From NCBI GenBank assembly GCA_900312665.1, contig ONZQ02000008.1, forward strand, positions 930,001-994,000: DNA of 64,000 nt. The letters are read 5' to 3'. Below the pieces are notes generated by a model that had not been told where the DNA came from, searched no databases, and saw only the letters and a list, made by a program, of their open reading frames with translations. A program made the position numbers and the translations under genes. Below, in pieces: positions 45,712-59,560 of this stretch. This DNA is from Cephalotrichum gorgonifer. Lineage: Eukaryota; Ascomycota; Sordariomycetes; Microascales; Microascaceae. Positions within the stretch are counted from its first letter, which is position 1. Each line of letters starts with the position of its first letter.

Positions 45712-46408
45712 TTAAAGAAGGGACTCGGTCCCACCAATCATGGCCCGCGGGATCCTATCGGTCGCGAACCACTCCGACTCCCGGCTCAGCGCCGGGTCCA
45801 CCTTGAGGTACTTCCGCGCGTCGGCCGTCGACACGAACACCGTCTTCTGGCACGCCTCCGGGCCGTTCTTCCAGACCGGTAGCCGCACGAGCCCGTCGTG
45901 GAGGTCAATGTCCAGGACGGAGGGGCGGAGGCCGTCGGTGTCGATGCGCGCGATGAAGATACCTCGGTAGCTGCGGCGCTGCTGCTCGCTGGCGTGGCGC
46001 CAGGCTTCGTCTTTTTTATTGTTAGATAGTGTTAGTATTGAGTAGAGGAAAGGCCGTCCGGGAAGGAGGAAGGAGGGGAGGGAAAGGAGAGAGCTTACCT
46101 TCGTTATCGAACATGGATATAAAAGGAGAGGAGTCCGAGGACCGGTCAAGCGGATCCAGGTGCCGGTGGATCTTCTCAGACGTTATGTAGTGTTTGTAGT
46201 GCATGTGGTAGTGCCCACGGGACTCAAACCCGGCTGCGTCGTGGAGGGTATGCGACCCGGCGTGCTGCACGCGATAGAAAGCCGGCGGGAGCTTGGCGGG
46301 CTCCGGCGGTGGCTGCTCCTCCTCCTCGGCGGACAGCCCATCGACAACTGGCTCCTCGACAGCCTTCTCCTCGACAACCGGCTTCTCAGAACCCTCGACG
46401 AGCACCAT
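45712..46408 (-). CDS. Conserved-looking hypothetical protein with a DUF7587/ART-like pattern
   Basis: Two exons, 46408-46099 and 46010-45712, joined by a GTAAGC...AAAAG intron (frame kept), 202 residues. The N-terminal 50 residues are Glu/Pro/Val-rich and acidic. Then come AFYRVQHAGSHTLHDAAGF, HYITSEKIHRHLDPLDRSS, PFISMFDNEDEAW, RGIFIARIDTDGL and VFVSTADARKYLKVDPAL. The layout (short strand with FYRVQH, a segment PFIS-x-FDNE with a following A-x-W helix, then I-A-R-I-D) resembles the fungal DUF7587-type and ART-like folds, where the arginine-histidine and the S-x-x and glutamate-like positions matter. This is a guess from pattern only. No signal peptide. It lies between rpl3 and ssn6, all minus strand. 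Function unknown. Confidence 0.7.
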
Positions 46409-47483
46409 TTTTATTAAAGAAAAGATCTTCGTAAAGACGTAAGGAATCAGAAGGAAGCTCTCGAAAGGGTTGAGAGAGGTATAGGGACAGGAACGAGTCA
46501 AGTGGTTAAATAGCCCAACGTATTCAGACGGGAGAATCGACGAAATATCACGACAAAGGTAGCTTGATATGCGTCAACCAATCCAGAGATCGAGGCGAGG
46601 TGATGGAGATGAGACCCGAGGTTGAGGGAGGGCAACATTGTTTATTTATATCTCGATATTCTTTGCGTTCACTCTCTTCGTTTGTTTAGTAGTTGAGTTT
46701 TCCCATGAACTTAACCTTATAAGAAACTTACACACACTCAAGATTTCAAGATTTCAAAAGCTTCCGAACAAACACGTCCATTCCCCGAGGTTTTCGATGA
46801 GCTTGTTCAATGCAAGGTTAAACCAGCGCTCTCCCGGATAAAGAGTAGTATTCAGCTAAACGCAGACAATGAGCCGGACCTCTGGTGCAGTCCGGTACAT
46901 GTACGCTTCTCGAAGCGAGCATGGTCTCCCCGGCATACCCGTATCCGCGTTGCCCTCCTAGCCGCGCGGATGAGATGTGACGTGATGTGACGTTCGATCC
47001 AGCACAGTACTGTCCTAAAACTCTTTCGGTCACTTATAAGGGCACTCCTATTAGATCGTATAAGCAACCAGCCAACAAAAGTTTCAACTTAAGAATTGAG
47101 GATGAAAATCGTTATTCTAACCTTACACGCCGCGTTGGGAAGACATTGTCCCCTTGGAAACCCTCGAATAAAACAACCCTCCCCCACGAAAAAAAGACCC
47201 TCCGACCCCCTACCCCAGGAAACACGAAACATATGTCTGCAAAGCCACACCCCTAGTTACTGCTCGCAATCGACGCCTTGAACCGCCGGGAGACTCGTCA
47301 TTCAAAAAAGGTAAGGGAAAGAAGCAAAAGACAAAAGAGAAGTGGTGTGACAAGTAATTGCAATAAAAGAAGATAGGATGGTGAATGAAGTGCAAAATAG
47401 AGACAAGACCCAAAAATAGAAGAGAAGGGGTATGTGTGTGTGTGCCTCTTTCCCCTATCCCCAAAGAGTGGTCCCTATGCTCA
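46409..47483. other. Intergenic region; promoter of the hypothetical gene and ssn6 3' UTR
   Basis: 1.07 kb without a supportable gene. A dense A/G stretch at 47310-47380 on plus lies in the ssn6 3' region. Confidence 0.45.
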
Positions 47484-50400
47484 TTACGTCGACTCAACCT
47501 TCGGCACGGCCCCCATAACCCCGTTGATAGGCCCACTGGTTGGAGTCGCCGCCTTGGGGTCCGAAGCACTTGCGGGGCCGGGTCCGCTGGCGGACGCAGG
47601 CCCCTTCTTCTCCTCCTCTTCCTCGTCATCGTAGTTTTCGTTTACGTCAACGGTGCGTGCCGCCCTCTCCGGTTCATTGATCGGAGGCAGAGGGATAGGA
47701 GCTGCGCGGGTTGCCGAGCTTGGGTGCTCGATCTTCGGACGCTCCTCTTTTGAGGGCGTAGGACCCGCAGACTGCGGCCCAGGGCCTTCGTGGAGAATTC
47801 CCTGCATGGGCGAGGGCCCTTGCTGCATCGGTGGTAGGTGGTTGGGCGGCATCTGGTGATGAGCCGCTTCCGAAGGATGATATCCGTCATTCCCGTGCCT
47901 CTGCTCCTCGGCCCGGCGCATGTCCTCGGCCCGGCGCTGCTCCTCCGCACGACGCTGCTCCTCAAATCTCCTCCCCTCGGAGGAGTTGCGTCGGTACGAT
48001 TCACGGGGAGGGGTCGATGGCCGACGGTGTCGCTGGTCCTCGAGGCGAGACCGGTTCTCCTCGTTGGCCTGCTTCTTGGATGTCGACTCTTCTTCCCAGT
48101 CACGCATCCGCTTAGGGCCCATGGGGCCCACGGACGGTGGGCGCTCATCGACGCGATGAGGTCCTTCAATCTGCATAGGGGGGTGCGGCGGGTGCGGCGG
48201 GTGTGGAGGTGAGGCATCCATCGGTCCCAATGGGGCAGGACCACCTTCCAGATGATGTCCGTACGGGGGAGGAGGTGGCGGAGGAGCCTGCTGAGTCTGG
48301 GGGTAAGCCGATTTGGGAGACGGCATGCGGTTATCGTGGATGGGACGAGCCTCAGGTGGAGGACTGCCCCTGTTAGGATACTGAGCAAGCGGCTTTGGCC
48401 CGTTATCCGGAGGTCCGGCTCTCGCATCATCTAGAGGGTTGTAGCCAGGGTTATTCACACGCCCTGTCATATGCATTGACTGTGTAGTCGGCGGCGGGGG
48501 TGGCGGCGGGGCCGGGCCTTGTAGAGGGTGGGCCCGAGGAGACCGCCTATGAGGCGGCAGAGGTCCGGATGCCCGGGGGTCGGCCCCTCGTGCATCGTAC
48601 GGCGGCTGACCTTGCGGCGGAGGCTGCTGGGGCTGCTGAGCGATTGACAGCGGCGGGGGCGGGGGCGGCGCTTGCTGCTGTTGCTGGCGCATCTGCTGCT
48701 CCTGCCTGGGGCTGGGTTGACGCTGTAGCGGAGGTGGCGGCGGAGGCGCTTGTTGGCCACGGTAAGGCTCGGTGCGCTGCTCATACGGGTTGGCAGGCTG
48801 CGGAGGGGGGTTCACGTCTCCGTGCCGGCCCCAGCCATTAACTGGAGGCCCGGCAGGGGGACCGGGTGGAGGGGGAGGGGCCGCCTGCGAGGGCTGCTGC
48901 GATTGCTGGCCGGATCCAGTCCACTGCGGATGCGGAGGGCCGGGTGCGGACACGGGTTGGTGAGCATAGGGGTGGACGTCGGCAGGCTGGGGAGCACTGG
49001 CAGGAGCCCCAGAGCCGGCACCGCCGGTGCGCAGAAGCTGTAGCCTCGCCTTGATGTGGGGGTTGCCGGGATCGAGTTCGGCTGCCCTTTGGTATGCATC
49101 CAAGGCATCGTTGATCTGGTTGTTACACGACTCATACTACAGATGGAGACTGTTAGAACTGCAAACGGTTCACGGCGATGGATGGGATATAAGGTACATA
49201 CCAGAGTGCCCAGGTCATACCAAACCTCACTGATGTAAGGGTTGAGTCGGATGGCGCGTGAGTAAGCATCTAGCGCGTCGCGATACTGGTTGATCTGGTA
49301 GTAAAGGACTCCAATAGAGCACCAGAATGTGGGGTTCCTCCCATCGCGATACACGGCTTGCTGATATGCTTCATAGGCCTTCGGGTACTTCTGCTGCGAC
49401 ATGTAGCAGCGGCCGAGCAGGTACCAGCTTTGGGAGTCGCTTGTGTCTATTAAGTAGATATGTTAGTTGAGATTCAATAGGGAGGGGCAAACATTGAGGT
49501 ATAAGAGCGTACCCGAAGCAACCGACTTCTCAAGATACTCGATTGCGCGCTCCTGGCTCTGGAAGCTGTTGCTTTGGTTGTGATGGAGCCAGCCCAACTG
49601 CTGAAGGACCTTGGAGTGGTTGGGGTCGCGGTCCAGAACTCGCTGGTATGCGCCCTTGGCGTTGTCGAACTAAAGCGGAGGGTTAGTGGCCGAGATACGG
49701 ATGGAAAGAAGCCCTGCCCAGGTTGACATACGTCTTTTTGTTGCTCGTGGACATGGCCAATCTGGAACCAGATGTCCTCCTCCGTGAGCGGGTGGGGAGG
49801 TGACGAGACGATGTACTTGAAGCACTGCGAGGAAAGGTCAGTTTCTGCTAGAACATGATTGGAAATACATCGGGTGAGCCTACCTCCAAGCTCTGGCCGT
49901 ACTTCTGCTGCTGCTTGTATAAGATGCCAAGTCGGAAGTAGATCTCGTTCGCCTTCTCAAAGTCGGGCTGCATTTGCATGACCTGGGAGAACGCGTCCTC
50001 TGCATGCTCGTGGGAGCCCCATCTGTCGTAGAGGATGCCGATTCCGTACCAGAGTTTCGGTTCCTGGGGTCTGTGTTAGACTTCTGAGCCAGTCTCGACG
50101 TGAGTGGGATTATGCGTACCTTGCGGTTGGGTAGATGGAGAATGGCATTTTGATAGGCCGCGTAGGCTTGTTGCAAATCATCCATCATGAGATAGCAGTG
50201 ACCTAGGATATCATTGTAAGCAACTGACCACCCAAATTTGCAGTAGGGTAGAGGAGGGTCAAGGTCTTACCTAGACTGCCCCATGCCTCGCCGTTGTTTG
50301 GTTCGAGCTTCAGAATATCCGTGAGGTATCCAACAGCCTTGTGGAAGTCCTCGCGGTTCCTGAGTATGAGAGCGATGGCGTTCATTGCTGCCACAGACGA

Positions 50401-50709
50401 CGGGTTGGCGCGAAGAGCGGACTCGTATGCTTGGACTGCCTCGTCCGGGCTGCCAAGCACCTCCGCGAAACTGCCTGTAAGGGAGGGGGAACAAACGTTA
50501 GCATCCAAGATGGTAGAGATTCAATGTATCGATTTCAAAACGCGCGTACCTATCTGCATCCAGACGGCCTCCGTCATGGCCAGGATCTGTCGCGATGGGG
50601 CTCCGGCGTAACGTGCCGGCGGGGCCTGCGGCGGCGGCGGCGGCGGCGGAGCGTGAGGGCCGCCATGTTGCATCTGCATCATGGTCGGCGAGGGATGGTG
50701 GTTCGCCAT
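47484..50709 (-). CDS. ssn6: Ssn6/Cyc8-type general transcriptional corepressor (TPR)
   Basis: At least eight exons on the minus strand. Start MANHHPSPTMMQMQHGGPH (ATG at 50709), a Pro-rich stretch, then ten or so TPR motifs: AVWMQIG / SFAEVLGSPDEAVQAYESAL, VAAMNAIALILRNREDFHKA, NNGEAWGSLG / HCYLMMDDLQQAYAAYQNAI, LWYGIGILYDRWGSHEHAED, DIWFQIGHVHEQQKD, LGWLHHNQSNSF, SWYLLGRCYMSQQKYPKAYE, TFWCSIGVLYYQINQYRDAL, EVWYDLGTL and DALDAYQRAAELDPGNPHIK. The C-terminal half (about residue 390 on) is Pro/Gln/Arg-rich and disordered, with a Glu/Arg helix (RRFEEQRRAEEQRRAEDMRR) and an acidic end (NENYDDEEEEEKKG). Family knowledge: with Tup1 it forms a corepressor recruited by DNA-binding proteins; in Neurospora it is RCM-1. 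Introns fall between TPR helices. A large gene-free stretch lies upstream. Confidence 0.93.
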
Positions 50710-51340
50710 CTTGGCCAAGCTACGCAGTGCCGCGACAAAAGTATTTTGTGGACCAGCTTGCGCTTCGCCCTGTGGCGGCACCAGGTAGAGACACGAGGCT
50801 GTCGGAAGGGGGGAGGGGGGACGGCCGAGCTAAATATCGAAGTGGGTGGGTTAGTATGAGACGCGATGATACGGATGAAGATGAGGCAGAGATGGGATGA
50901 TGTTGTCGCAATGGAAGGATAGTAAGGGGGGATATTGAGCTTGATGCGACAAGGATAAAAAGGGTGAGTATCGTGAAAGGAGCTCGTGTGGGTTTGTTGA
51001 AGCTGGGATTTCGGGATCGGCCAGCTGCAAAAGTTGCAAACCGATGCCGGTGATGACAAAGAAAATGAAGACGGGAAACCGAAAAGTAAAAAAAATCGCG
51101 AGATAGGAGGAGTTGAGAATTGGACGGTGGGGACTTACCAAGTGTCGCGGTCGGGTATCGGATTAAACAGTTAGGATGTTGGTGATGACGACCGGCCTTG
51201 ACGGTTGGGTTGCTCGTTTGGGTTGGGGAAAGGAGAAAACGGGACGAGGAGGAGTCGGGGAGATGGGGAGATGGGGCAGGAGGGAGAGATGGGGAGGATG
51301 GGCACAAAATGACGGAGAAAAGGCACCTTCGCTCTTGTCA
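50710..51340 (-). promoter_or_regulatory. ssn6 promoter and pyrimidine-rich leader
   Basis: Upstream of the ssn6 start the coding strand is rich in C/T, most clearly opposite the G/A-rich plus-strand stretch at 51225-51300. This is typical of fungal leaders. Possible GT-AG introns exist in the leader but were not fixed. Confidence 0.45.
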
Positions 51341-54300
51341 CAAACTTACCTGACCCATGAGAAGAAGGAAGGGAACGGGGACAATGGGTCTAATAATCAC
51401 ACGGCGGCGTGGCACGCCAAGCGAGGGACATCCCTGCAGGGTATTCTTCCCATGGGTACTTTACTTTTGCTTGTCAGATCTACGGGTGAACCCTGTACAC
51501 GCTCGTGCTAGACCAGGGAGGGGGTGCGGGGTGTAGTGAGGTGGCGGGTGGGGGAGTGATTAAGCTGGGGGCCACACGCCCCCTCCACTCCCGTGGATAT
51601 TGTAGCGTGTACGGTACGAAGCACTTGCGTCGTACCCCGTACGCTGGAGGATGGTGGGTGGGTGGATGGGTGGAGTGGAGACTGGGCGAGGAAACGGAGG
51701 CAGCGCGCAAAATGGGGAGGGGGTAACTGTGGGTCCGGCCCTTCCAACGATGTACAGGGGGGGGGAAGGGGAAAGATGGAAGTCATGGTGGTAGCACATG
51801 CGGATGACTAACCCGCCGATGTCTAAGGTTCGTTCTCGTCTCCGGACAAATTTTGCCCCTGCTTCGCGCTAGGGCGAAGAGTGGAGAACGGAGGATTGGG
51901 TCATCGGCGCTCCGTACAATGATACCTACCCCGTGGGAGGCGCCAATAACTGCTGAGCTAATAAACTGTTGACCCACTCACACGCCATTGAAAGTTTCCC
52001 AGGCTACGGAGTGCTACTCGTACATTCGGGACGGAAGCCAGGGCGGGCTAATCTGGACACATCCGTGGACGGAGCATTTACTGGTAATTAATCCATACAA
52101 AGTGTGGTGTGGAGGCAGGGATCTCGAGAGGTGAGGGGTACCCTTACAAGTACTTGTCTATTTCGCAACGCTCGCACCTGATGACCGAGGAGTCCCGAGG
52201 AGACCATCCTGAATCCCCCGACACGACACGGTGAGGGCGCCAGAATATGGATGAGTATATATAAACACTCCTACTTGCACTCGTAAGTGTCTAGTCGAGA
52301 ACGAGTGCTTACTCGTACATTTCTCTCTCAAACCCATGGGTGTTTTTATAAAAGCCCGGATGCTCTCGATGATTGGCACGTGCGCACAGGGCTTCGCCGA
52401 GCGATTTACGTCTCCAAAGCCAACCAGAGGTCTCGCAAGCCGCCACTGGCTGGGGGGAGGAGACAGATGGCACGGATTATGAGTGGCGGCCAAACGACTT
52501 GACGCACTAGGGGGTAGAGACAGCTGTGACATCTCAACGTTGCGTAGCTGCCCCGTCGCAAGCCACGCCATCTCGTCCGTCGAGCACTTGCCATTGACGT
52601 GTGTGAGCCCGCCACCGGGACAATGCGGACCGCCGAAAAGCAAAAATGAAAAAATGAAGCAATAAAAAATTGAAGTCACGAATGCGGGCCGCTTCGAAAA
52701 GAAAGAGAGAGAGAAAGAGAGAAACAGGTTAGCGCCCCTCCCCCTTCCCAACCTGCTCCACTTCTCCGTTTGTGGAGAGTTTCTTCTCCTCCTCAGATCC
52801 TTTTGGGTTTAGCCTTGCCGACCACAGTGCAACAGTCGTGATCTCGCCGGACACACCGTCTTGTGTTTCTCGGCCAATCCTCGATGGCAAGGCAGGGGGG
52901 GAAATGACCCCGGCATGAACGAAAGCCGAGAAGAAGAAAAGGAATCTTGTCTCACCTGTCAACCCCGTCCACATTTTCTGGCCCAAACAGCTATTTGGCG
53001 TTATATTTTTTTTCTTCTTTTCTGGCCGCGGCGTTTATTAGAGACCGGTGGTTGGGGTTCAGGGGGGCAGGTTTGATTGCGTAGGAGTGCCCGTGCTTGC
53101 ATCGTGGAATGAGAAGTGGAAGTATGTACGAATATGGGGTGTGGGTAAAGCGCACGTGAGTCCACTCTGCCAGGGCGCCCCGACTACGTACATGACAACT
53201 ATTTCTTCATTATGGTATGAGGCTCTCCGCACTGACCAGGTCCCAAAGCAGGTTCTAGCTCGGTCCACAGGTTCGATGGTAGCCACCAAGTGCGAAAAAC
53301 TAACCTCATGCGACTGCTCGCTCCTCCGAGTATGTACGAGCACCGAGGACGGATATGGACCCGACGATGGTAAGCCCCGCTCCATCTGGCCCTAGCAGGG
53401 ATATACGTTTACCCCTAGCCTGTCGACCTTTTGAGGATCATCCATCGTATCGGGAGATGAGGTACTAGGGATAAGTCGACAGGACCAAGTATGGGTACAT
53501 CCACAAAAGGGCGCGTCCTTTCCACAAACCTGTCCCACAAGAACGGAGTGGTGGGAATGTATATACACTCATACGGTTAGAAAACAAGATGGAAAGATCC
53601 ATATTAAGGGTCGAAGGGCACTAGGTTTTACTCCCGCTCCTACGGATATCCGAGCCCAGGCCGGTCCACCCACAACCTTATGCATAATATTGGTGTCGAT
53701 TTAAGAGATGCGCCCTTCCCAGGAGTACGACAGGAACCTAGAAGCGCTACAAGAACGGACAAAGGAGCGATGAGCGAAGTAATTACTCGCATTGATCTCC
53801 ATCCCGGCAAAAGTTGAAAATTTTTCAGAGCAAACTGCGAAACAGAAGGAGAAAATTGGAAGAAAGGGGGCCGCAAAGGGTTGCTCTCGGCAAGGGAACA
53901 AAACCTGACCTGCATCGTCGGATCCGCCCGAGCAAGCTTCGATCTGTGTTGCCACGGTCCATGCACGGTTGGTCGATCGGCCGAGACGGCCGCAATCCCC
54001 AACGTGCCCGCCCGCCGTCTCAAAGAACGGCGGCAGACCCGGGCTGGGAATCTGCCGAGCAACCCCATAATCGGCGTTCCTGACTGAGTATTATACTTCC
54101 AGAACGTCGACGATCAAAGGGACCACCATGGTACTCGACCGAACATCCCCCTCGCGGGCAGGTCCAAGTTAATCGGCGGCGATCGGCGGTTTCAACTCTT
54201 GGGGTGATTCGGTTACGGTTCATATTCGTCGTGATCGGCCGGGCCCAACTCTTAATCATCCATGCCCCCCCATGTCTCCCATCAGATTCCCATCTTCTCA

Positions 54301-57300
54301 GGAGGGAGGAAGCGAGGCGGGGGGTGTTCGGTTTGTCTTCAACCGGTGCCCTATAGAGGCGCCACTATTGCTACTGCCGGAGATCCATACTTGTACCTGT
54401 ATATCATATATAGCCCCGCGGTTGCAATTACAGGTACGGGGTATGTTCCCGTCGCAACGGGGGGTACAGAAGGTAGGGCGGGTATCGGATGCATCATTGG
54501 CCGGGTCGAAAAGGGATGGCAATTCATATAATATATTACCTCCCCGAAGATACCGTTCGTCCATAGCACAAACCCACCCTAACCGAACATATTAATAATT
54601 TCCGTGCCCGTTGATATAGGGATGGGGAATGATGGGGGAGAAGTTTCAATGTCTAGGCCCTTGCCGGAAAGGGGGAAAGGGGGGAGGCGTTCCCCCAATC
54701 GATTTGCTATGCTTCAATGCCGGGGACCAACTTCTCGGCCCCATTCCCCCTTCCCCATTCCCCAGAATTGTTCGCGAACCATGCGTCCACCACTTACTCC
54801 ACTCCACCCCCGCGGCACTGTGCCATTCTCCATGCACGAGAGGCTAGTTCTCGTCGTGCAATCACGTTATTTCTCATCACTCTGCCTCCAGCCCGCAAGA
54901 TTGCCTGGAATTCCGCGGGCAAAGGCTTGCCCGATGACCGGGTCCATGTGCAAGCTTTCGTGTCACCCTGTAAATCGATGCGCGCGCCATGCAGCTGGCG
55001 ATAATGTCAAATAGGTGTGCCTCTACGAGTACTCTTACTTGTAAGGGGGGTCTCTACGTACACACAAGTGCTACATACTGGGCACTCGTGCGAGTAGTAG
55101 TACAAGTCAATGAAAATAGACCCTCCAGATAAGCCCCCCTCTATCTCCTGTCAGAGCACGTCGGTGACAGGGCGATGAACTATTAATACTTGTACTTGCA
55201 CATGTTCCTCATCGTTCGTCATACTTGTATCTTCCGTGGTGGGCACGGAACATATTAGAAAATATCCATGACTCTTCAGTAATGGCTGTACCACCCACCC
55301 AAAAAGATCGGGGCGGGTCCTTCTTCCGACAAAGTCGTTGAAAATGCTCCGGGCCCGCGAACCAGCGGTGGGTGGGAAAAATCAAGTTCCAGAATCCAGC
55401 ATCGGCTTGGCCGCCCGTGTCCACCCAAGTGCTCCTGCCTTTTTCAGTCTCTGCCTTGCTGCTTACCTGTACATAAATGTACAAGTACGTATTAGGTGGT
55501 GGGGTCAATAGGTACGTACCCCTCTTGCATGGGTGCGTGTTCCCATCCCCCCTTCAGCCTCCTGCATGCACGATGCTTTGTATGTACATACTGACAAGGA
55601 AGTAGCCGGCAAATGCACCCTGGATTAGTCCGTATCTGGGAGTGGAGGGGACGCCCCCTCCCAATGGTCCGAATCCTCAGTCGGTATGAAGGTGGTGTGT
55701 AGTGCGTGGCTTTGCGACCCAGGTGGCGGTCCCCCCCCCTGTTGCTGCGGATAAAGTCCCGGCTCACCCGTTCTCCGACCAGCGGAGTGCACATCTGGGG
55801 GGAGCGAAAAAGTCGCTACCCTGCTTGGGAGCCTGCATATTACTCCGGATGCACGACGTGGAACCCGATAGAGATGAGATGTACGTACTCGGTACGGGTA
55901 CCTTAATAGTACTCCGCAGTACCGACACTTAGTCACTTTGCGGAGTCTATCGATCCTATTCCGGCGGCTAGTGTCACTTCCAATGTTTTGTAACTTGTAT
56001 ACCGTTCAAGATTGAATTGTGTCTAATAGACCACGTACATACAAGGTTTGCTTCTTCCATAGGTCACGAGAACCGTCATAATTGAACCTCACCGTTGTTT
56101 GTCGAAACCCATGCGACAGGTGGACAGAGGGAGTGTTCCTCCCCAGCTTACCGTACCTTGCTTGGCATATATCTATAAGGTACCCGTGCTTGCCCCATCG
56201 CCAACGGCGGCAGCGGTGCAGCCCGACGATCTCCACACGAAAGGTGCAGCGCACGTTTTTCTGTGGTTTGCCGAGCAAAAGCCCTGAAATAACATGACGC
56301 CCACGGGCAGTTTCATCTCATCGCCCCCTCCCGCCCCTTGGCCGACGCTTGGGCTTTGCAGCTCCCATGTTCGGATCGACTCCTTCAGGTGACCCGGGTG
56401 TGGCGCTTCCACTTGTGGCGTAACGCCATTATATACATGTTACTCCACGGTTACTTGTGCTCCCTTCCACGTTACGTTAATTATTTGGAGGAGGCGGGAT
56501 GATGTGACTGGGCGCAGTTCCTGGTGCCAACTCTATTATTGGATTAATGTCATCGCTGGAGTATTACTCCACCGAAGGTTCCTAATTGGGTTACAGCAAA
56601 CACCACACGTGCTGACTTTGAATCTGCACACGACTGGGCTGAGGCGATCACGAATTAAAACTTGCCTGCCCATTCGCAAAATGAGCATGCTTCCCTCCCC
56701 ACGATCCTTTCGCAGGGTGAGTTGAGAGGAAGGGGGATCCTCCACCTCGACCTCGTCTCATTGCGTTGCCAATTTCCAGCCTTCAGCTTGAGTCCTTTCC
56801 AGAGGGATCGGCGCAGATCGAATCAACCACAATCAGGCATCCCGGTCTGAGACACCTCCCCGACCCCCCCCCCCCCTTGTCGAGCACCCCAGCACCTCCC
56901 ACCCCCCTCGTCGCCTTCCAAAACCGTCAACGGACGCAGTCCGAAAGAGTACTAGAGTAATTCCGTCTGGAATCTGGCATTTGCCCTTCACAAGATCGGA
57001 TTTGCGAGATGCAAAAGGTGAAATCCATTTTGCGCAAGAGGAGATAGCCTTTCTCATTGAGTTTTATTATTTTTCCTTTTCCCTTCAGCCCCCCCCCCCT
57101 CTTCATCGAGCTAGAAGCTGTAAAAACACGATCTTGCGCGCCGCATATTACATAGGTTGTGGAACGCGAGCTTCGCGCCGCGGGTTTTTTTCTTGCGGAT
57201 TTGTTTCTTGTTCGATGAGTGAGACACACGAGCCAAACGGGCGAACGACTCCACCTGCCGCGACCATTTTGGTGGGGGGACAAGGAATGGCGGGCGTTAC

Positions 57301-59560
57301 TTGTAGTCATGTCACTCGCCCTTGACAAGGATGCTCGTACCACGAACGAGTTTAAGGATCCTACCCCCTTTCCCTTGGACTGCGTGGGTGAGCCGATCCC
57401 GTCAGCTTCCGTTTCCCGCCTGTACCCCTTTTTGGCGGGTCTCGGCTAGTTGGAACCATGAAAGCTGGAGAGGAGCGAAGCTCTGTTTGGCCGGACGCCC
57501 TTATTACCATTGTACATACATGTAATCCGTACCAGGCTGGGCGAAGGGGAACAGATTCTGCTGAACGAGTATGAGTACTTGTCAGAACCCCCACCGTGGA
57601 AAGTTCTCACAGTAAGAGTACATGCAATATTTGTGCCTTGCCGGGCTTGCCCAATAATAAATACATTATCTCGTTCCTTATGGGGATTAAACGGGGGCGC
57701 GTAGCGTGGCTGGCGGGAGGGATGGGGGATGAAGAATGAATGGACATAAGATAACAGCCCCCCTGTCCTACGAATCCGATCCGTTTGCCCACAGCCACTA
57801 TTATACGTACTTGTATTATGTGGTATTTCTCCGTCTCCGGCTCTCGGTAGTACTACGCCGCGACGGCGGGCGACAATCCGTCCACTCCCCAGTTCATTCC
57901 ACGAAAGGAGGGTCCCCGAAAAAAGTAGGTGTATCCGAAGGTATGGTGTCCAACAAAAGCAGGTAATATGCTTGTGCGAGGAAAACTTCTTGGTACTACT
58001 TGTAGGTGCATGGAGTACTAGTCATCAGCCTCAACAATCGTTCGCTGCGATCTGGGAGATCAGAGGCGCGGAAGGGCTGCCCCGGACCCGGGGGAAGGGG
58101 GGGGAGAGACAGCGCATTACTTGGCACTTGTACTCGTGGTGCTCGTAACTACTTGCACAAGCGTGCGTTATGCATTAGGCCGACAGCTGCTACCTTGCTT
58201 CCGACGTTCTCCTAATTAGCTGTCTGTGCGATAATACGAGTATCAAGTAAGGCCCGAATCATGCATGCCTAACAAGCTTGCAGGTGAGATTTAACAAGGA
58301 AGAGAGGAAAGAAAAGGAAAATAGAAAAAGAAGGAAGAAGGAAGATGAGATGAAATGAGAAATGAAATGACGGTTCGAAGCCGATATTCCCCAGAAACGG
58401 TGTCTTGATGTGTCTCAAACGTCAAGAGAGCAGAGCAGCCCACCCACGCACTCAGATTACTTCATAGAAGGAACAAATCTGGACTACCAGGCAAAGCAAA
58501 GAAGATTTAGATACCGGCATTACAAGTAAATCGGGTACGTGGGGGGAGAGGGGTGAGAGTGGTCGGAGAAAATGCTCCTTTTTCTGCTCCTATTCCCCAC
58601 GGACAAACCAGTGCCTGCCCGCGGACTGAGACGGGGTCCCAGACCGGTCCCAGACTCGGTTTCACGGGACAAAAAGAGAGATGTTATTACGGCCCGCCCT
58701 CTCAAGAGAGAGACATTGGCAATTACTCAGGGATCTGCCAAGGGGGTGCCGCGCCGCGGCAGGGATCGACTCCCGATCGACGAAACGGCCGGCGCCCGGT
58801 GCCATCGCGGTCTCGGCGTTCCCTCGACTTTGCATTGTCGCCATTTCTTTCTTGGTATAATTACTTCCATTTCCTTGTTGGTGGACGCACGTGAAATGCC
58901 ACGTTGGGTAAATTCCGATGGAATCCCGTCATTGAAGGGCGGGAGGCCTACCTATCATTAAAGTTCAGGCCGAGCCATATCCGTCCTCAACATTAACGGC
59001 GTTGGAAGCGATTTTGGTGCGTCTCACAGACATGTATTACTCATAACTGGTAATTGCATGTATAGTAAGAGCAACGGCTTCACAGCCCTCCCTGCCATAT
59101 CAGCCCGTATCCATCCCATCCCGTCGCGCCGCCAGGCCGGGACAACCAAGGTGGACCAACGCGACGACCCGTCTTGAGATATCACGATATGATGTGGTCG
59201 AAAGATAGTCGTCAGAAAAAAAAGTACAGGTACAGTCAAGCACCTGTACTAGATAGAGAGCTTAGCTTCCACCAAGAACACGTAAATACATATTAGAACT
59301 ACATACAGTCAAGGTGAGCAAGGCAACGCCTCGCAGATTCCGGTTTCCCAACACAGTACAAAAGTAGGTATAATGAGCCTCCAAGTATTCACAACTTGTC
59401 CCAGTTCCATACCCCCCACCCCACTCTTCCTTCCTTCCCATCTAAACCAGTATGACCGCCAGCAGTTCCGCTCACGAAGCATAGCGTAAAATAAAATAAA
59501 GAGCAGAATCCCAGCTTACCGTTCGTCCCGTCGTCGTCGTGGTGCTGTAGTACCGCGAGA
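51341..59560. other. 8.2-kb gene-poor region with many GTAC-centred motifs
   Basis: No frame on either strand shows a family motif, exon chain or codon pattern of a gene. The DNA is marked by repeated ACTTGTAC, GTACTCGTAC and CGAGTACT words (for example 52147, 52312, 55023, 55188, 55470, 57575, 58126) and by C- or G-runs (55733, 56864, 57092). A purine-rich stretch at 58284-58372 is low complexity. It lies between divergently placed promoters only at its ssn6 end, so most of it is unexplained. Confidence 0.55.

Noticed and set aside
52158..52751. 197-codon frame on minus with a hydrophobic N-terminal part
   Set aside because: The hydrophobic start derives from a low-complexity A/G stretch on plus; no family motif.
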